Both the position numbers and the translations under genes were made by a program. From Polyangium sp. 6x1 (lineage in GTDB: Bacteria; Myxococcota_A; Polyangia; Polyangiales; Polyangiaceae), in assembly GCF_029946515.1 (NCBI RefSeq), contig NZ_JARZHH010000023.1:101585-165584 (forward strand): 64,000 nucleotides of DNA. The letters are read 5' to 3'. This document shows positions 44,712 through 55,074 of the stretch, in pieces; position 1 is the stretch's first letter, and each line of letters begins with the position of its first letter. The notes beneath the pieces are model-generated. The model ran no database searches, was not told the origin of the DNA, and saw only the letters and a list, made by a program, of their open reading frames with translations.

Positions 44712-46073
44712 TCAGCGGCGGAACGTGGAGAGCGCCGCGAGGAGCGCAAAGCCGAGCGTGACGAGCGTGATCACGAGCGCGACGCGAAGCGCCGGATGGC
44801 TGTCGCGCGCGGACGCAACGATGCGTTGTTGATCTTCGGACGGAATGGCCGCGCCCGCCTCGTCGCTCGTTTCGAGCGAGACGGCCGCCGCGAGGTTTGT
44901 GTCGAGGTCGCGCTGCGACGCGCGCGTCCGCACGAGGATCAAGAGGACCTCCGCGAGGGCCGCGACGGCGACGAGGAAGACGGCCGCGCGCCGCGCCGAG
45001 GAGGCCCGCGCGTGTTCGCGCGCTTCGGCCGCGGCCGATCCGTCGAGCAAGAGCTCGAGGCGCGGCGCGGCGGTGGAGGCAGAGCGATCCGCGAGGGGCC
45101 AGGCGATCGTGGCGTCGCCGCGCTCGCCGGGATCGCCGGAGACGACGATCTGCGCGGGATCCGCAGGCAGCGCGATGTCGAGGCGGCCGCGGAAAAACCC
45201 GGCGTCGTCGCGCGTCATGGGGACGACTGCGCCGAGGATCCGGCCCGCGTCGGTGAGGACGGAGGCGTAGACGCGATCACGCGGGGCGGGCGAGACGAAC
45301 GTGAGGCCGGAGCGAAGGTCGGGATCGAGCCAGATGGCGCCCGGATGCACGGGCAAGAGGCCCTCCCAGCGACCTTCGTTGCCATCGGGATCCCGCGCGG
45401 CGATCACGAGCTCGACGTGGTGCGCGAGCGGCGTGATCGTGAAGGACGCACGCCCTTCTTCGTCCGTCTGGTTTGTCTCGGGCGTGATCGTCGCCCCCGG
45501 CCCCGAGAGCGAGAGAGCGATGCGAGCAAACCCCGGCCGATACGGCGAGGCGTGCTCCGGCAAGCCCACGGAGACGTCGAGCGCCTCGGGGAAAGGCGAG
45601 ACGAGGTGGCCGCGGCGCGCGCGCACGAAGAAGCGGTAATGGCCGCTCGAAATGCCGGCGATGTCGCCCGCGGGGGCGCCTTTCGGAGGGGGCGCCCGGA
45701 GCGGCACCGTCCCCTCGGCGAGGACCGTTTTTCCCTGGACGACCCGCACGTCGAGCGGGCCTGTGAGCGGCGCATTCGTCTCGACGGAGGCTTCGCCCAC
45801 GCCGTCCGGGCCGAGCGAGACCGCCTTGGGCGCGAAACGCGTCCCGGCGTCCGTGCCCTCGACGGTCACGCCTTCGAGCGCGGCGACATCGTCCACGCCG
45901 AACAGCCGTCGCGCGCCTTCGAGGCGGAGGGCGAGCGTCCGGCCGCCGGCCACGGGCACGCCACGCACCCGCACGAACGGCGCGGCGTTCGGGGATCCCG
46001 GGCCAAAAAGCACGAGCGCGGTGACGGTCACCGAGGCCGCGGGGACGACGTAGGTGGCCAGGCGACCGAGCAT
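44712..46073 (-). CDS. membrane-anchored beta-rich protein, unknown function
   Basis: 453 aa. One N-terminal membrane segment (LATYVVPAASVTVTALVLF) is followed by a large extracytoplasmic part with Ig/carboxypeptidase-regulatory-like strands (ETNQTDEEGRASFTITPLAH; GDIAGISSGHYRFFVRARRG). Two C-terminal spans (AAVFLVAVAALAEVLLILV and VALVITLVTLGFALLAALS) flank a charged cytoplasmic loop. It resembles alpha-2-macroglobulin-type accessory or sugar-binding membrane proteins, but I cannot assign it. The divergent 181-bp region upstream contains three strong hairpins. Confidence 0.8.
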   Translation of the reverse strand: MLGRLATYVVPAASVTVTALVLFGPGSPNAAPFVRVRGVPVAGGRTLALRLEGARRLFGVDDVAALEGVTVEGTDAGTRFAPKAVSLGPDGVGEASVETNAPLTGPLDVRVVQGKTVLAEGTVPLRAPPPKGAPAGDIAGISSGHYRFFVRARRGHLVSPFPEALDVSVGLPEHASPYRPGFARIALSLSGPGATITPETNQTDEEGRASFTITPLAHHVELVIAARDPDGNEGRWEGLLPVHPGAIWLDPDLRSGLTFVSPAPRDRVYASVLTDAGRILGAVVPMTRDDAGFFRGRLDIALPADPAQIVVSGDPGERGDATIAWPLADRSASTAAPRLELLLDGSAAAEAREHARASSARRAAVFLVAVAALAEVLLILVRTRASQRDLDTNLAAAVSLETSDEAGAAIPSEDQQRIVASARDSHPALRVALVITLVTLGFALLAALSTFRR

Positions 46074-46090
46074 ACGAGGCGAGTTTACCC

Positions 46091-46199
46091 CAGAGCAGCG
46101 ACCGTTCGCTGCTCTGCGAGATCGCGCAGCGAGCTCGCCTCGGGGGGTGAATCGGCCGGGCTCCGCCTGGCCGAGAGGGGGACGCGAGGCGTCCCCCTC
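46091..46199. promoter_or_regulatory. three hairpins and a palindrome in a divergent promoter region
   Basis: Between starts at 46073 (minus) and 46255 (plus): CAGAGCAGCG / CGCTGCTCTG (46091-46116, 6-nt loop), palindrome GCGAGCTCGC (46129-46138), TCGGCCGGGC / GCCTGGCCGA (46152-46174, one G-U), and GAGGGGGACGC / GCGTCCCCCTC (46175-46199, 3-nt loop). The last two abut. They could be operators or leader-RNA stems; which transcript includes them is unknown. Confidence 0.45.
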
Positions 46200-46254
46200 G
46201 GGAGAGCCCGTTTGCGTTCGGGCAACGCATCCGATAGAGCAAGCGCGAGGGACG

Positions 46255-46977
46255 ATGGGAGAGGCAAAGACGAAGAAGGGCGGAAAGAAGGCGTCTTCGG
46301 GGGACGAGGTCGTGCTGAAGCTCCGCTCGGATCCGCGCACGGAGAAGCGGTTCGAGCCGAAGAGCTCGCCCTCGGCGATCCTTTCGGTGCTCGCCTTTTC
46401 GGTGGCGGCGGTGCTCGTCGGCGCCGGGACGTACGGGCAATGGCTGCGCGACGAGGCGCTCGGGCCGCACAAGGCCGCGCCGTACTTGCTCGCGGCCGGC
46501 GCGGCGGTGCTGCTCTTGACGGCGCTGTTCGGGCCGCGGCCGGCGCTTCCGATCCGCGTGGGCGACGCGGGCGTCGCGGTCGAGAAGGGGGCGAACGAGA
46601 TCGAGCGGATCGCGTGGAACGCGGTGCGCCGCATCGTGCTCGGCGATCGGACGCTGACGGTGGAGGGGGAGGGGACGTCGATCGTGATCTCCCTCGCGGC
46701 GTTGCCCGAGGCAGCCGGCAAGGTGCTGCGCGAGGCGCGTGAGCGGATCCCGGCGAAGATGGAGGACATCGCGGCGGGGGCGCTCGAGAACGCGAGTGAG
46801 GGCGCGGCCGAGACGCTGCCGCTCGAACCGGCGCAGGTCGCGGGCCTCAAGTGCAAGGCGAGCGGCAAGCTCATCGCGTTCGAGCGCGACGCACGGCTCT
46901 GCGGCCGGTGCGGCGAGGTCTACCACAAGGACGCCGTGCCGAAGCGCTGCGCGACGTGTGACGCGCGGCTCAAGTAG
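46255..46977 (+). CDS. membrane protein with C-terminal zinc ribbon
   Basis: ATG 46255, 240 aa. A Lys-rich N-terminus precedes two membrane segments (about 43-65 and 74-92). The middle has a strand-rich PH-like domain (RIAWNAVRRIVLGDRTLTVEGEG). The C-terminus has a zinc ribbon: a single Cys in LKCKASG, then LCGRCGEVYHKDAVPKRCATC (two CxxC pairs), likely binding Zn2+. The plan resembles inner-membrane PH-like/RING-like bacterial proteins; function unknown. The next gene starts 39 bp later. Confidence 0.78.
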   Translation: MGEAKTKKGGKKASSGDEVVLKLRSDPRTEKRFEPKSSPSAILSVLAFSVAAVLVGAGTYGQWLRDEALGPHKAAPYLLAAGAAVLLLTALFGPRPALPIRVGDAGVAVEKGANEIERIAWNAVRRIVLGDRTLTVEGEGTSIVISLAALPEAAGKVLREARERIPAKMEDIAAGALENASEGAAETLPLEPAQVAGLKCKASGKLIAFERDARLCGRCGEVYHKDAVPKRCATCDARLK

Positions 46978-47016
46978 ACCGCACACGGACGAGCGGCCTC
47001 GGGTAACCTCGGGGCC

Positions 47017-48513
47017 ATGTCGACCTCGCACCTCGAATCTCCGCGCAAGATCCTCGATCTCGGCGCAGGCGCCGCGGCCTGCGCATGGCTCGGGGGCCCG
47101 GGCCTCGTCGCGTTCTTGACGTCGAGGCCGGCCCGCGTCGCGGTCACGCCCGTGGCGGCGACGAGCGGAGACGCGCTCGATCTTCCTCGCATCACGGCGC
47201 AGGAGGTGGCGCTGCTCTCGAAAGACGTGGCGCTCGTGCGCGACAAGGAAGGAACGGTGTGGTCGGTCCCGCTCGCCGATCCGTACCGGGTGCGCGAGGT
47301 CGTGCGTGACATGCGGACGCTCCTCGCGCGTCCTTCCGGCGAGGGCACGCTCGCGATCAGCGACGAGGGCAAGGTGCTCTCGCTGGCGCTCGGTCGCGGG
47401 GAAGTGGGCGCGCGTCCGGTCGAGATTCCGGGGCGCGTGCGCGCGGGCGACGCGGGCGACGGCGTGACGTATCTCCTCGCGGAGGGCGAGCGCGGCGGGC
47501 AGCTGCGCGTGTATCCGGGCACGGCGCCGGAGCGCGGGCCGAGCGCGCGCGTGGCGCTGCCAGTGGAGGCGGCGGAGTTCGATCAGGTGCGCGGAGGCCG
47601 CGTGTATTGCGTGGTGTACAAGCGCGGCGGCGCGGGGCTCTGCGTGGTGACGCGGGACGGGGCGAGCGCGGAGGCGTCGCTCGTCACGCTGGAGGCGTCG
47701 ATCGCGGACGTGGCGGTGACGGACACGAGCGTGATCGTGGCGTTCGCGAACGGGAAGCTCGCGCTGTACGACGCAGCGGCCCTGGCTGCGCCGAGCGACG
47801 GGCCGAAGGCGCCGGTGAGCACGACGGCGACAGGCGGGAAAGGCCGGCCGCGGGTGCTCCTGGTGACGGCGACGAAGGGGGCGACGTCGCTGTGGATCGG
47901 GACGGCCGAGGGGGAGGTGATGCGCGCGGCGGTCGTCGAGGTGGCCGCGGCGCCGGAGCCGCCGAAGGCGGAGCCCGCGGCGCCGGTCGTGCAGGGGGCT
48001 TCGAACGAGGAGGTCGAGGCGCTCCGCAAGGAGATCGAGTCGCTGCGGGGGGCGCTTGGGGCGAAGGCTGGTGAGGTCGCCAGGGTGCAAACCGAGCTTG
48101 ACGCGAGGGGTGGTGAGGTCGCCAGGGTGAAAGGGGAGCTCGACGCGAAGGCTGGTGAGGTCGCCAGGGTGCAAACCGAGCTCGACGCGAGGGCTGGTGA
48201 ACTCGCCAGGGTGCAAACCGAGCTCGACGCGAGGGCTGGTGAGCTCGCCAGGGTGAGAGGGGAGCTCGACGCGAAGGCTGGTGAGCTTGCCAGGGTGCAC
48301 ACCGAGCTCGACGCGAAGGCTGGTGAGGTCGCCAGGGTGCAAACCGCGCTCGAAATCGTCGAGCGTGACCTCGCAAGGACGCGGGAAGAGCTGCGCGAAG
48401 AGCGCGCCAGGTTCGAGCAGAGCCTCGGCAAGCGGATCGACGGCGTGCTGCCCGAGCGCGTGCGCAGCGGCGTCGAGTTCGTGGTCTCGCTCGTCGAGAA
48501 CCGACGCCGATAG
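47017..48513 (+). CDS. beta-propeller-like protein with C-terminal coiled coil of 14-residue repeats
   Basis: 498 aa without a signal. Residues 1-290 look like a degenerate beta-propeller (VALVRDKEGTVWSVPLADPY, AISDEGKVLSLAL). An Ala/Pro/Glu linker leads into a long coiled coil. Residues about 349-446 are seven near-identical 14-mers of the type AKAGEVARVQTELD. The tail continues as a helix (ARTREELREERARFEQSL). A cytoplasmic scaffold or filament-like tether is likely. It ends 18 bp before an eight-hairpin element. Confidence 0.85.
   Translation: MSTSHLESPRKILDLGAGAAACAWLGGPGLVAFLTSRPARVAVTPVAATSGDALDLPRITAQEVALLSKDVALVRDKEGTVWSVPLADPYRVREVVRDMRTLLARPSGEGTLAISDEGKVLSLALGRGEVGARPVEIPGRVRAGDAGDGVTYLLAEGERGGQLRVYPGTAPERGPSARVALPVEAAEFDQVRGGRVYCVVYKRGGAGLCVVTRDGASAEASLVTLEASIADVAVTDTSVIVAFANGKLALYDAAALAAPSDGPKAPVSTTATGGKGRPRVLLVTATKGATSLWIGTAEGEVMRAAVVEVAAAPEPPKAEPAAPVVQGASNEEVEALRKEIESLRGALGAKAGEVARVQTELDARGGEVARVKGELDAKAGEVARVQTELDARAGELARVQTELDARAGELARVRGELDAKAGELARVHTELDAKAGEVARVQTALEIVERDLARTREELREERARFEQSLGKRIDGVLPERVRSGVEFVVSLVENRRR
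48061..48354 (+). repeat. seven 42-bp tandem repeats encoding coiled coil
   Basis: Seven 42-bp units, each encoding the pattern A(K/R)xGE(V/L)ARVxxELD: two heptads, so the reading frame and the coil register are both kept. The units share GGTGAG(G/C)TCGCCAGGGTG almost unchanged, including an AGG Arg codon rare in neighbouring sequence, suggesting recent expansion or gene conversion. Confidence 0.9.
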
Positions 48514-48530
48514 CGTCTGGGAGCGCGTCG

Positions 48531-48828
48531 CTGGGGCTTTGCCCCAGGCCCCACCGGGGCTGTCCGCCCCTGGACCCGGACCAGCGCAAGCGCTGGACTC
48601 GTGGTCGATGAACTGCGCTCCGCGCAGTTCATCGAACAGCCGGGGTCAAGACCACGAGCGATCCTGCCAGCAAGACAGCCGCGCTGATGGTTCAACGGGC
48701 GACGTGGTACCAGCGACGGCCTGTGGGAAGAACTGCGCATCGCGCAGTTCTTCCCCAAAAGGTCCAGGGCTGGCCCTGGTTCGGGTCGAGGGGCGAACAG
48801 CCCCCGCGGGGTCCGGGGCAGCGCCCCG
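48531..48828 (+). repeat. eight-hairpin element, copy C
   Basis: H1 48531-48547 (CTGGGGC, loop TTT), H2 about 48556-48570 (loop TGTCC), H3 48581-48596, H4 48605-48635 (TCGATGAACTGCGC, loop TCC), core 48636-48724 with GCAAGACAGC and GCTGATGGTTC, H5 48725-48755, H6 about 48763-48778, H7 near 48788-48804 (loop GAACA), H8 48812-48828. It fills the 323-bp gap between convergent genes. The left arm reverse-complemented aligns with the right arm along its whole length with only scattered differences. Confidence 0.9.
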
Positions 48829-48836
48829 GCGCGGCG

Positions 48837-49802
<966 letters not shown>

Positions 49803-49877
49803 GCGCAAATCTCGGTGAAAATGGGGGAGGGACGGCGTAGCGCGGCGCGCCTTGCCTGTCGAGTGCGAGCGCGCGCG

Positions 49878-50375
49878 TCAGCGGCCTGGGCGGAGCACGG
49901 TCGTCACGCGGAAGGACCCGCCGAGCTGTGCCTTCGCGTTCGGCTCGCTCGGACGCGCGACGCCCACGAGCATGCCCGGATGCAAGCCGATCGGTAGCTC
50001 TGCGACGTCACGTACGAGCATGCGTAGCAGCGCGATCACCATCGGGTGATGGCCGACGAGCAGTGCGTCTGCGTCTGCCGTGGCGAGCTCGCGCAGGAGC
50101 GTGAGCGGCGGGGACTCGTCCGGTTCGAGCTCCGAGAAGGTCTCGATCGGGATCGCGGCGGCGCCGAGCGTGCCGGCCATGAGCTCTGCGGTGTGATGGG
50201 CGCGCAGGTACGTGCTCGCCACGATGCGGGCGAGCGTCGGCTTGTGCTGGGATTGCAGCGTTTTGCCGATTTCCTCGACGCCGAGGATGCCTTCGGGGGT
50301 GAGGGGACGATCGCGGTCCCGCCCGGAGGGCGAGCTGTCGGCCGCGAGCCCGTGGCGCATCACGTAGAGGTTCAT
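49878..50375 (-). CDS. sixA: SixA-type phosphohistidine phosphatase
   Basis: 165 aa, the usual SixA length. [12 protein letters not shown] carries the RHG active-site His; [13 protein letters not shown] and LLVGHHPMV supply the second catalytic His and Arg environment of the histidine phosphatase fold. SixA proteins remove phosphate from phospho-His in phosphorelays or PTS proteins in the cytoplasm. It starts 47 bp after recA's stop. A link with the window's kinases is possible but not shown. Confidence 0.9.
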   Translation of the reverse strand: MNLYVMRHGLAADSSPSGRDRDRPLTPEGILGVEEIGKTLQSQHKPTLARIVASTYLRAHHTAELMAGTLGAAAIPIETFSELEPDESPPLTLLRELATADADALLVGHHPMVIALLRMLVRDVAELPIGLHPGMLVGVARPSEPNAKAQLGGSFRVTTVLRPGR

Positions 50376-50422
50376 GGTGGCGAGAGGGAGCCTGCCACGA
50401 CGGAGGCCCCCTCGGGGATGGA

Positions 50423-51547
<1,125 letters not shown>

Positions 51548-51622
51548 GGCGACCTCGGGGGGCAGGGGGCAGTGAGGGTAATGGGTCGCGGGTTTTGCGC
51601 CACGAACCGTTCGTCTTGGCTG

Positions 51623-51651
51623 CGTATACTGTCCGGCTGTTCAGGAGGCAA
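51623..51651 (-). promoter_or_regulatory. candidate recA promoter
   Basis: On the minus strand TTGCCT (51646-51651) and TATACG (51623-51628) are 17 bp apart, ending 75 bp before the recA ATG. The spacer coincides with the LexA-like motif. Confidence 0.6.
51629..51645 (+). promoter_or_regulatory. candidate LexA operator in recA promoter spacer
   Basis: CTGTCCGGCTGTTCAGG matches 15 of 17 positions of the Myxococcus LexA consensus CTRHAMRYBYGTTCAGS as I recall it. It exactly fills the 17-bp promoter spacer. GTTCAG (51639-51644) is also half of an inverted repeat with CTGAAC (51654-51659). Regulation by LexA is inferred. Confidence 0.55.
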
Positions 51652-51700
51652 GGCTGAACGGCGGGAGAGCGGACGGACTATGTCCGACCCCAAATTTCCG

Positions 51701-54700
51701 TCAGAAGAGGCCGATGGAGAAGAGGAAGGCGCCGAAGTCTTCCCACGGGCGTCGGTTCAGGTTGATGCCGTAGTCGAGCGCGAGGGGGCCGACCGGGGTC
51801 GTGATCCGGAGGCCCGCGCCGAGGGCGTAACGAAGGACGAACTCGGAGCTCACGGTGGAGGGGTCGATCCAGACGTTGCCCGCGTCGAGAAAGATGCCCG
51901 TGTGGAAGGTCTCGGTGACGGGCAGGCGCAGCTCGAGGCGCGGGTTGAGCGAGAAGTTGCCGCCTCGCACGGTGACGTCTTGCCGGACCTGGTCGGGCGA
52001 GGTGCGGCCGGAGGCGTAGATGGCCTTCGTGCGATCCTGCGGGACGAGCGCGTCGACCTGGAACGCGCGGAGGGTGTCGACGCCGCCGAGGAAGAAGGAG
52101 CGATCGGGGTACGTCTTGCTCTTCGCGTCGAGCTGGAGGTTGTAGCCGGTGGCGAAGCTCATCGCGATGCTCGGGCCCTTGTTCGCGAGCTCGACGTAGC
52201 CGGAGACGCGGCCGGTGAGGCGGAGGAAATGGCTCGTGTCCTTCGCCGGGTTGTTCGAGCCGCCGGCGGGGAACGCGTTGACGTGCTCGGTGCCGAGCGC
52301 GACGAGCGCGCCCTTCGTGGCGGCGAACGGGTTGTTGCGGCCGTCCCACGTGAAGCTCAAGCGCTGCGAGAAGGCGATCGTGCTGCCGAAGGGGACGCGG
52401 TAGATCGCGTCGATGCTCGTGGACGCGGCGGCCTCGGGGTTGAAGACGTCGACCTCGTTCACCTCCGCGGACGCGCCGAGGCGCATCGTGATCGTGCGGG
52501 TCGGTCGGTAGGCGAGCGTGGGCACGAGCGCCTGGCGGCTGATGCCGAAGCCTCGCTGGTTGTCGCGCACGTCGATGCCGTCGACCGACAGGCTCACGAG
52601 GGGGCCGAGTCCGATCTCGGGGAAGGTGACCGACGCGGAGTTCCGGCGCTCGAGCTGCTGGCCGACGCTGAGCTTCTTGTAGTCGGCCTGCACGCCCGGA
52701 TCGAGGACGATGAAGTCGAAGAGGTACGAGAGCTGCACGCGCAAGGTGAGCGCGATGGCGAGGCCCGCGATGTTCTTGTGGCCGTACTCGACGGCGAAGC
52801 GCAGGCCCTCGCCCGTGGAGAAGCCGACGCGCGGATCGAGGTACTGCGGGATCTGCTCGGTCACCGTGACGAGCACGCGCTTCTGCTTCTGCGGGACCTC
52901 CGGATCTTCGAGGCCCACCGAGACGCTGGAGAACGCGCCGAGCGAGCCGATGCGCTCCTCGCTGCGGCGCGCGTCGCGCTCGACGAAGGGTTTGCCCTCC
53001 TGGAGCGTGACGCGGCGCAGGATGAGCGCCTCGCTCGTGCGAAGCGCGCCGCGCACGACGAAGCCGCCGATGATGACCTGATCGCGCTCGGTGATCGCGA
53101 ACCGCGCGCGCGCCCGCGTGCGATCGGGCGAGGGCTCGATCGACGCCTTCACCTCGACGAACGCATAGCCGCGATCGCGGTAGGCCTCGACGAGCCGGAG
53201 GCGCGCCGCTTCGAGCTCGATCGTGGAGAGGGGCTTGCCGAGCTCGAGGCGGCTCGTCTCGAAGAGCGCCTGCTCCGAGAGCGTGCGGCTGCCCTCGAAG
53301 GCGACGTCGTGCAGCACGGTTTGCGGACCGAGGTGCATCGGGATGCGCAGCGCGATCTCGCGTGAGCACTCGATGTGCTTCAGCGGATCGGGGCGGCACG
53401 TGAGCGTCTGCGGGGGATCGGGCTCGGGCAGCGGGAGGCCGAGGGCGTCTTTTGCGCAGACGGCCTCGCTCGGCTCGCGCGGCTCGGGGATGCAGCGGCC
53501 CGCGGGCGAGCGGGCGGTGCACGTCGCGCGCTCGATCTGCACGGGGCCGACGACGGCGTTCAGGTAGCCCTTGCTGTACGCGAGATCCTTCAGGTGCTTG
53601 ATCGCGCGCTCGTAGGTCTCGGGCGCGTACGTCTCGGCCGGGTTCAGATCGAGCGGCCTCGCCACGGCGCGCGGCCCGCGCCCGCCGAAGAGCGCCGAGA
53701 CCGCGTTCGGATCCTTCAGCGAAAAACCTTTGTCGCCGGGCAGATCCTCCACGAGGAAGCTGTCGATCTCGCCGCGCACCTGCTCGGCGTTCCACGTCTT
53801 CGGCAGGCACGGGAAGATGCGCTGCACGACGCGCACCTGATCGCCCTCGTCGATCCGCAGCACGAGGTGGTGCACGGGATCGTTCGGGCCGCCGCGCTCC
53901 TCGGCTTCGACGCGCGCGTCGTAGAAGCCGCGCTGCACGTAGAAGCGGGTGAGCCTGTCGATGAGCTCCTGCGTCTTCTGCTCGAGACCTTTCTTCGGCG
54001 CGATCGCTGCGGAGAGCTCGACCTCGTCGACGGAGCGGTTGCCTTCGAAGACGGGGACGACGCGCGGCCCCGGCGTGATGTACACGAAGAGCTCGCTGCT
54101 CGACGCGGTGAGCCGCACCGCGTGCCGGACGTCGGCGCGGTAGAAGCCGCTTTCGCGCAGCACCTCGGCGAGCTCGCGATCGGCCTCTTCGAGCAGCGGC
54201 TCGTCGATGCGCGCGCCGACGCCGAAACGGTAGCGCTCTTCGAGGCCGCGGAGCTCGCGCTCCATGCCGCGCGTGATCACGAACGAGCGGCGCGTCACGG
54301 TGCGCGGCGCGCCCGCGTCGATGTCGATGCGCAGGACGACGCGGCCCGGATCGTCCGTGTCCGAGACGTCGGACGTGACGTTCGCTTGCGGGTAGCCGTG
54401 ATCCGCGTAGTACCGGCGGATCCGCTGCACGATCTCCGTCAGCATCGGGGCCGTGATCTCGCCGCCTTCGCGCACGCGCGCCGCGTCGAGCGTCGCCGCG
54501 CGATCCAGCGTCGCGCCCGCGAGGCGGATCGAGGCGACGATGCGCCGCGGCAGCACGTGTGCGCGCAGCACTACGCCGTCTCCTTCGGCGATCGCTTCGA
54601 CGGTCACGCGCGCGAACTGCCCTGTCTCCGTGAGCTCGCGCATCACGGTTCGCGCGGCCGAGGGCTGGAACGGCTCGCCGGCGCGGACTTTCGTGACGCG

Positions 54701-54976
54701 CAGCGACGTGCTCCATCGCGAGCCTACGGTCACGACGTCGACGCGCTTGATCGGTTTGCCCGTGAGCGCGCTCGTGTCCGGCGGTGGGCTGAGCTGCGGC
54801 GCGGCGAGCGCGGCTTGCGGCTCCTCGCCGGCGAGTGCTGCGCTTTCGCCGGGGCTCGTCCCCTGGTTTTTCGCGGCTTGCGCCCCTGCCTCGGCTGCGC
54901 CGAGCAGGCAGACGAGCGCGCTGGCCGCGGTGAGGCAGCGGGCTCGTTGGGACCGGGAAAAACGCGGGATGGGCAC
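51701..54976 (-). CDS. BamA/TamA-family (Omp85) outer membrane protein
   Basis: A GTG at 54976 begins a signal peptide (LTAASALVCLLGAAEAGAQA), giving 1091 aa, much longer than TamA (~577) or BamA (~810) of E. coli. The front carries several POTRA-like units (e.g. VDVVTVGSRWSTSLRVTKV; VVPVFEGNRSVDEVELSAA; VLHDVAFEGSRTLSEQALFE; VIIGGFVVRGALRTSEALIL). The C-terminal ~400 residues are a barrel ending in a Phe. Its proximity to TamB, about 1 kb away and divergently arranged, supports a TamA-like role in exporting outer-membrane proteins or lipids. Two Cys pairs in a mid insertion are unusual. Confidence 0.88.
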   Translation of the reverse strand: MPIPRFSRSQRARCLTAASALVCLLGAAEAGAQAAKNQGTSPGESAALAGEEPQAALAAPQLSPPPDTSALTGKPIKRVDVVTVGSRWSTSLRVTKVRAGEPFQPSAARTVMRELTETGQFARVTVEAIAEGDGVVLRAHVLPRRIVASIRLAGATLDRAATLDAARVREGGEITAPMLTEIVQRIRRYYADHGYPQANVTSDVSDTDDPGRVVLRIDIDAGAPRTVTRRSFVITRGMERELRGLEERYRFGVGARIDEPLLEEADRELAEVLRESGFYRADVRHAVRLTASSSELFVYITPGPRVVPVFEGNRSVDEVELSAAIAPKKGLEQKTQELIDRLTRFYVQRGFYDARVEAEERGGPNDPVHHLVLRIDEGDQVRVVQRIFPCLPKTWNAEQVRGEIDSFLVEDLPGDKGFSLKDPNAVSALFGGRGPRAVARPLDLNPAETYAPETYERAIKHLKDLAYSKGYLNAVVGPVQIERATCTARSPAGRCIPEPREPSEAVCAKDALGLPLPEPDPPQTLTCRPDPLKHIECSREIALRIPMHLGPQTVLHDVAFEGSRTLSEQALFETSRLELGKPLSTIELEAARLRLVEAYRDRGYAFVEVKASIEPSPDRTRARARFAITERDQVIIGGFVVRGALRTSEALILRRVTLQEGKPFVERDARRSEERIGSLGAFSSVSVGLEDPEVPQKQKRVLVTVTEQIPQYLDPRVGFSTGEGLRFAVEYGHKNIAGLAIALTLRVQLSYLFDFIVLDPGVQADYKKLSVGQQLERRNSASVTFPEIGLGPLVSLSVDGIDVRDNQRGFGISRQALVPTLAYRPTRTITMRLGASAEVNEVDVFNPEAAASTSIDAIYRVPFGSTIAFSQRLSFTWDGRNNPFAATKGALVALGTEHVNAFPAGGSNNPAKDTSHFLRLTGRVSGYVELANKGPSIAMSFATGYNLQLDAKSKTYPDRSFFLGGVDTLRAFQVDALVPQDRTKAIYASGRTSPDQVRQDVTVRGGNFSLNPRLELRLPVTETFHTGIFLDAGNVWIDPSTVSSEFVLRYALGAGLRITTPVGPLALDYGINLNRRPWEDFGAFLFSIGLF

Positions 54977-55074
54977 GGGCCGAGGTGGATGGGGGCACAG
55001 AGGGGCTCGCGGCCCTTTGGAGACGCCCGTCCCGATGCTACCGTCCGCCCGAGTTGCTCGCCAAAAGGTACGGC

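Noticed and set aside
48061..48354. Regular 42-bp repeats as a possible CRISPR array
   Set aside because: There are no spacers; units abut in one reading frame and encode heptads.
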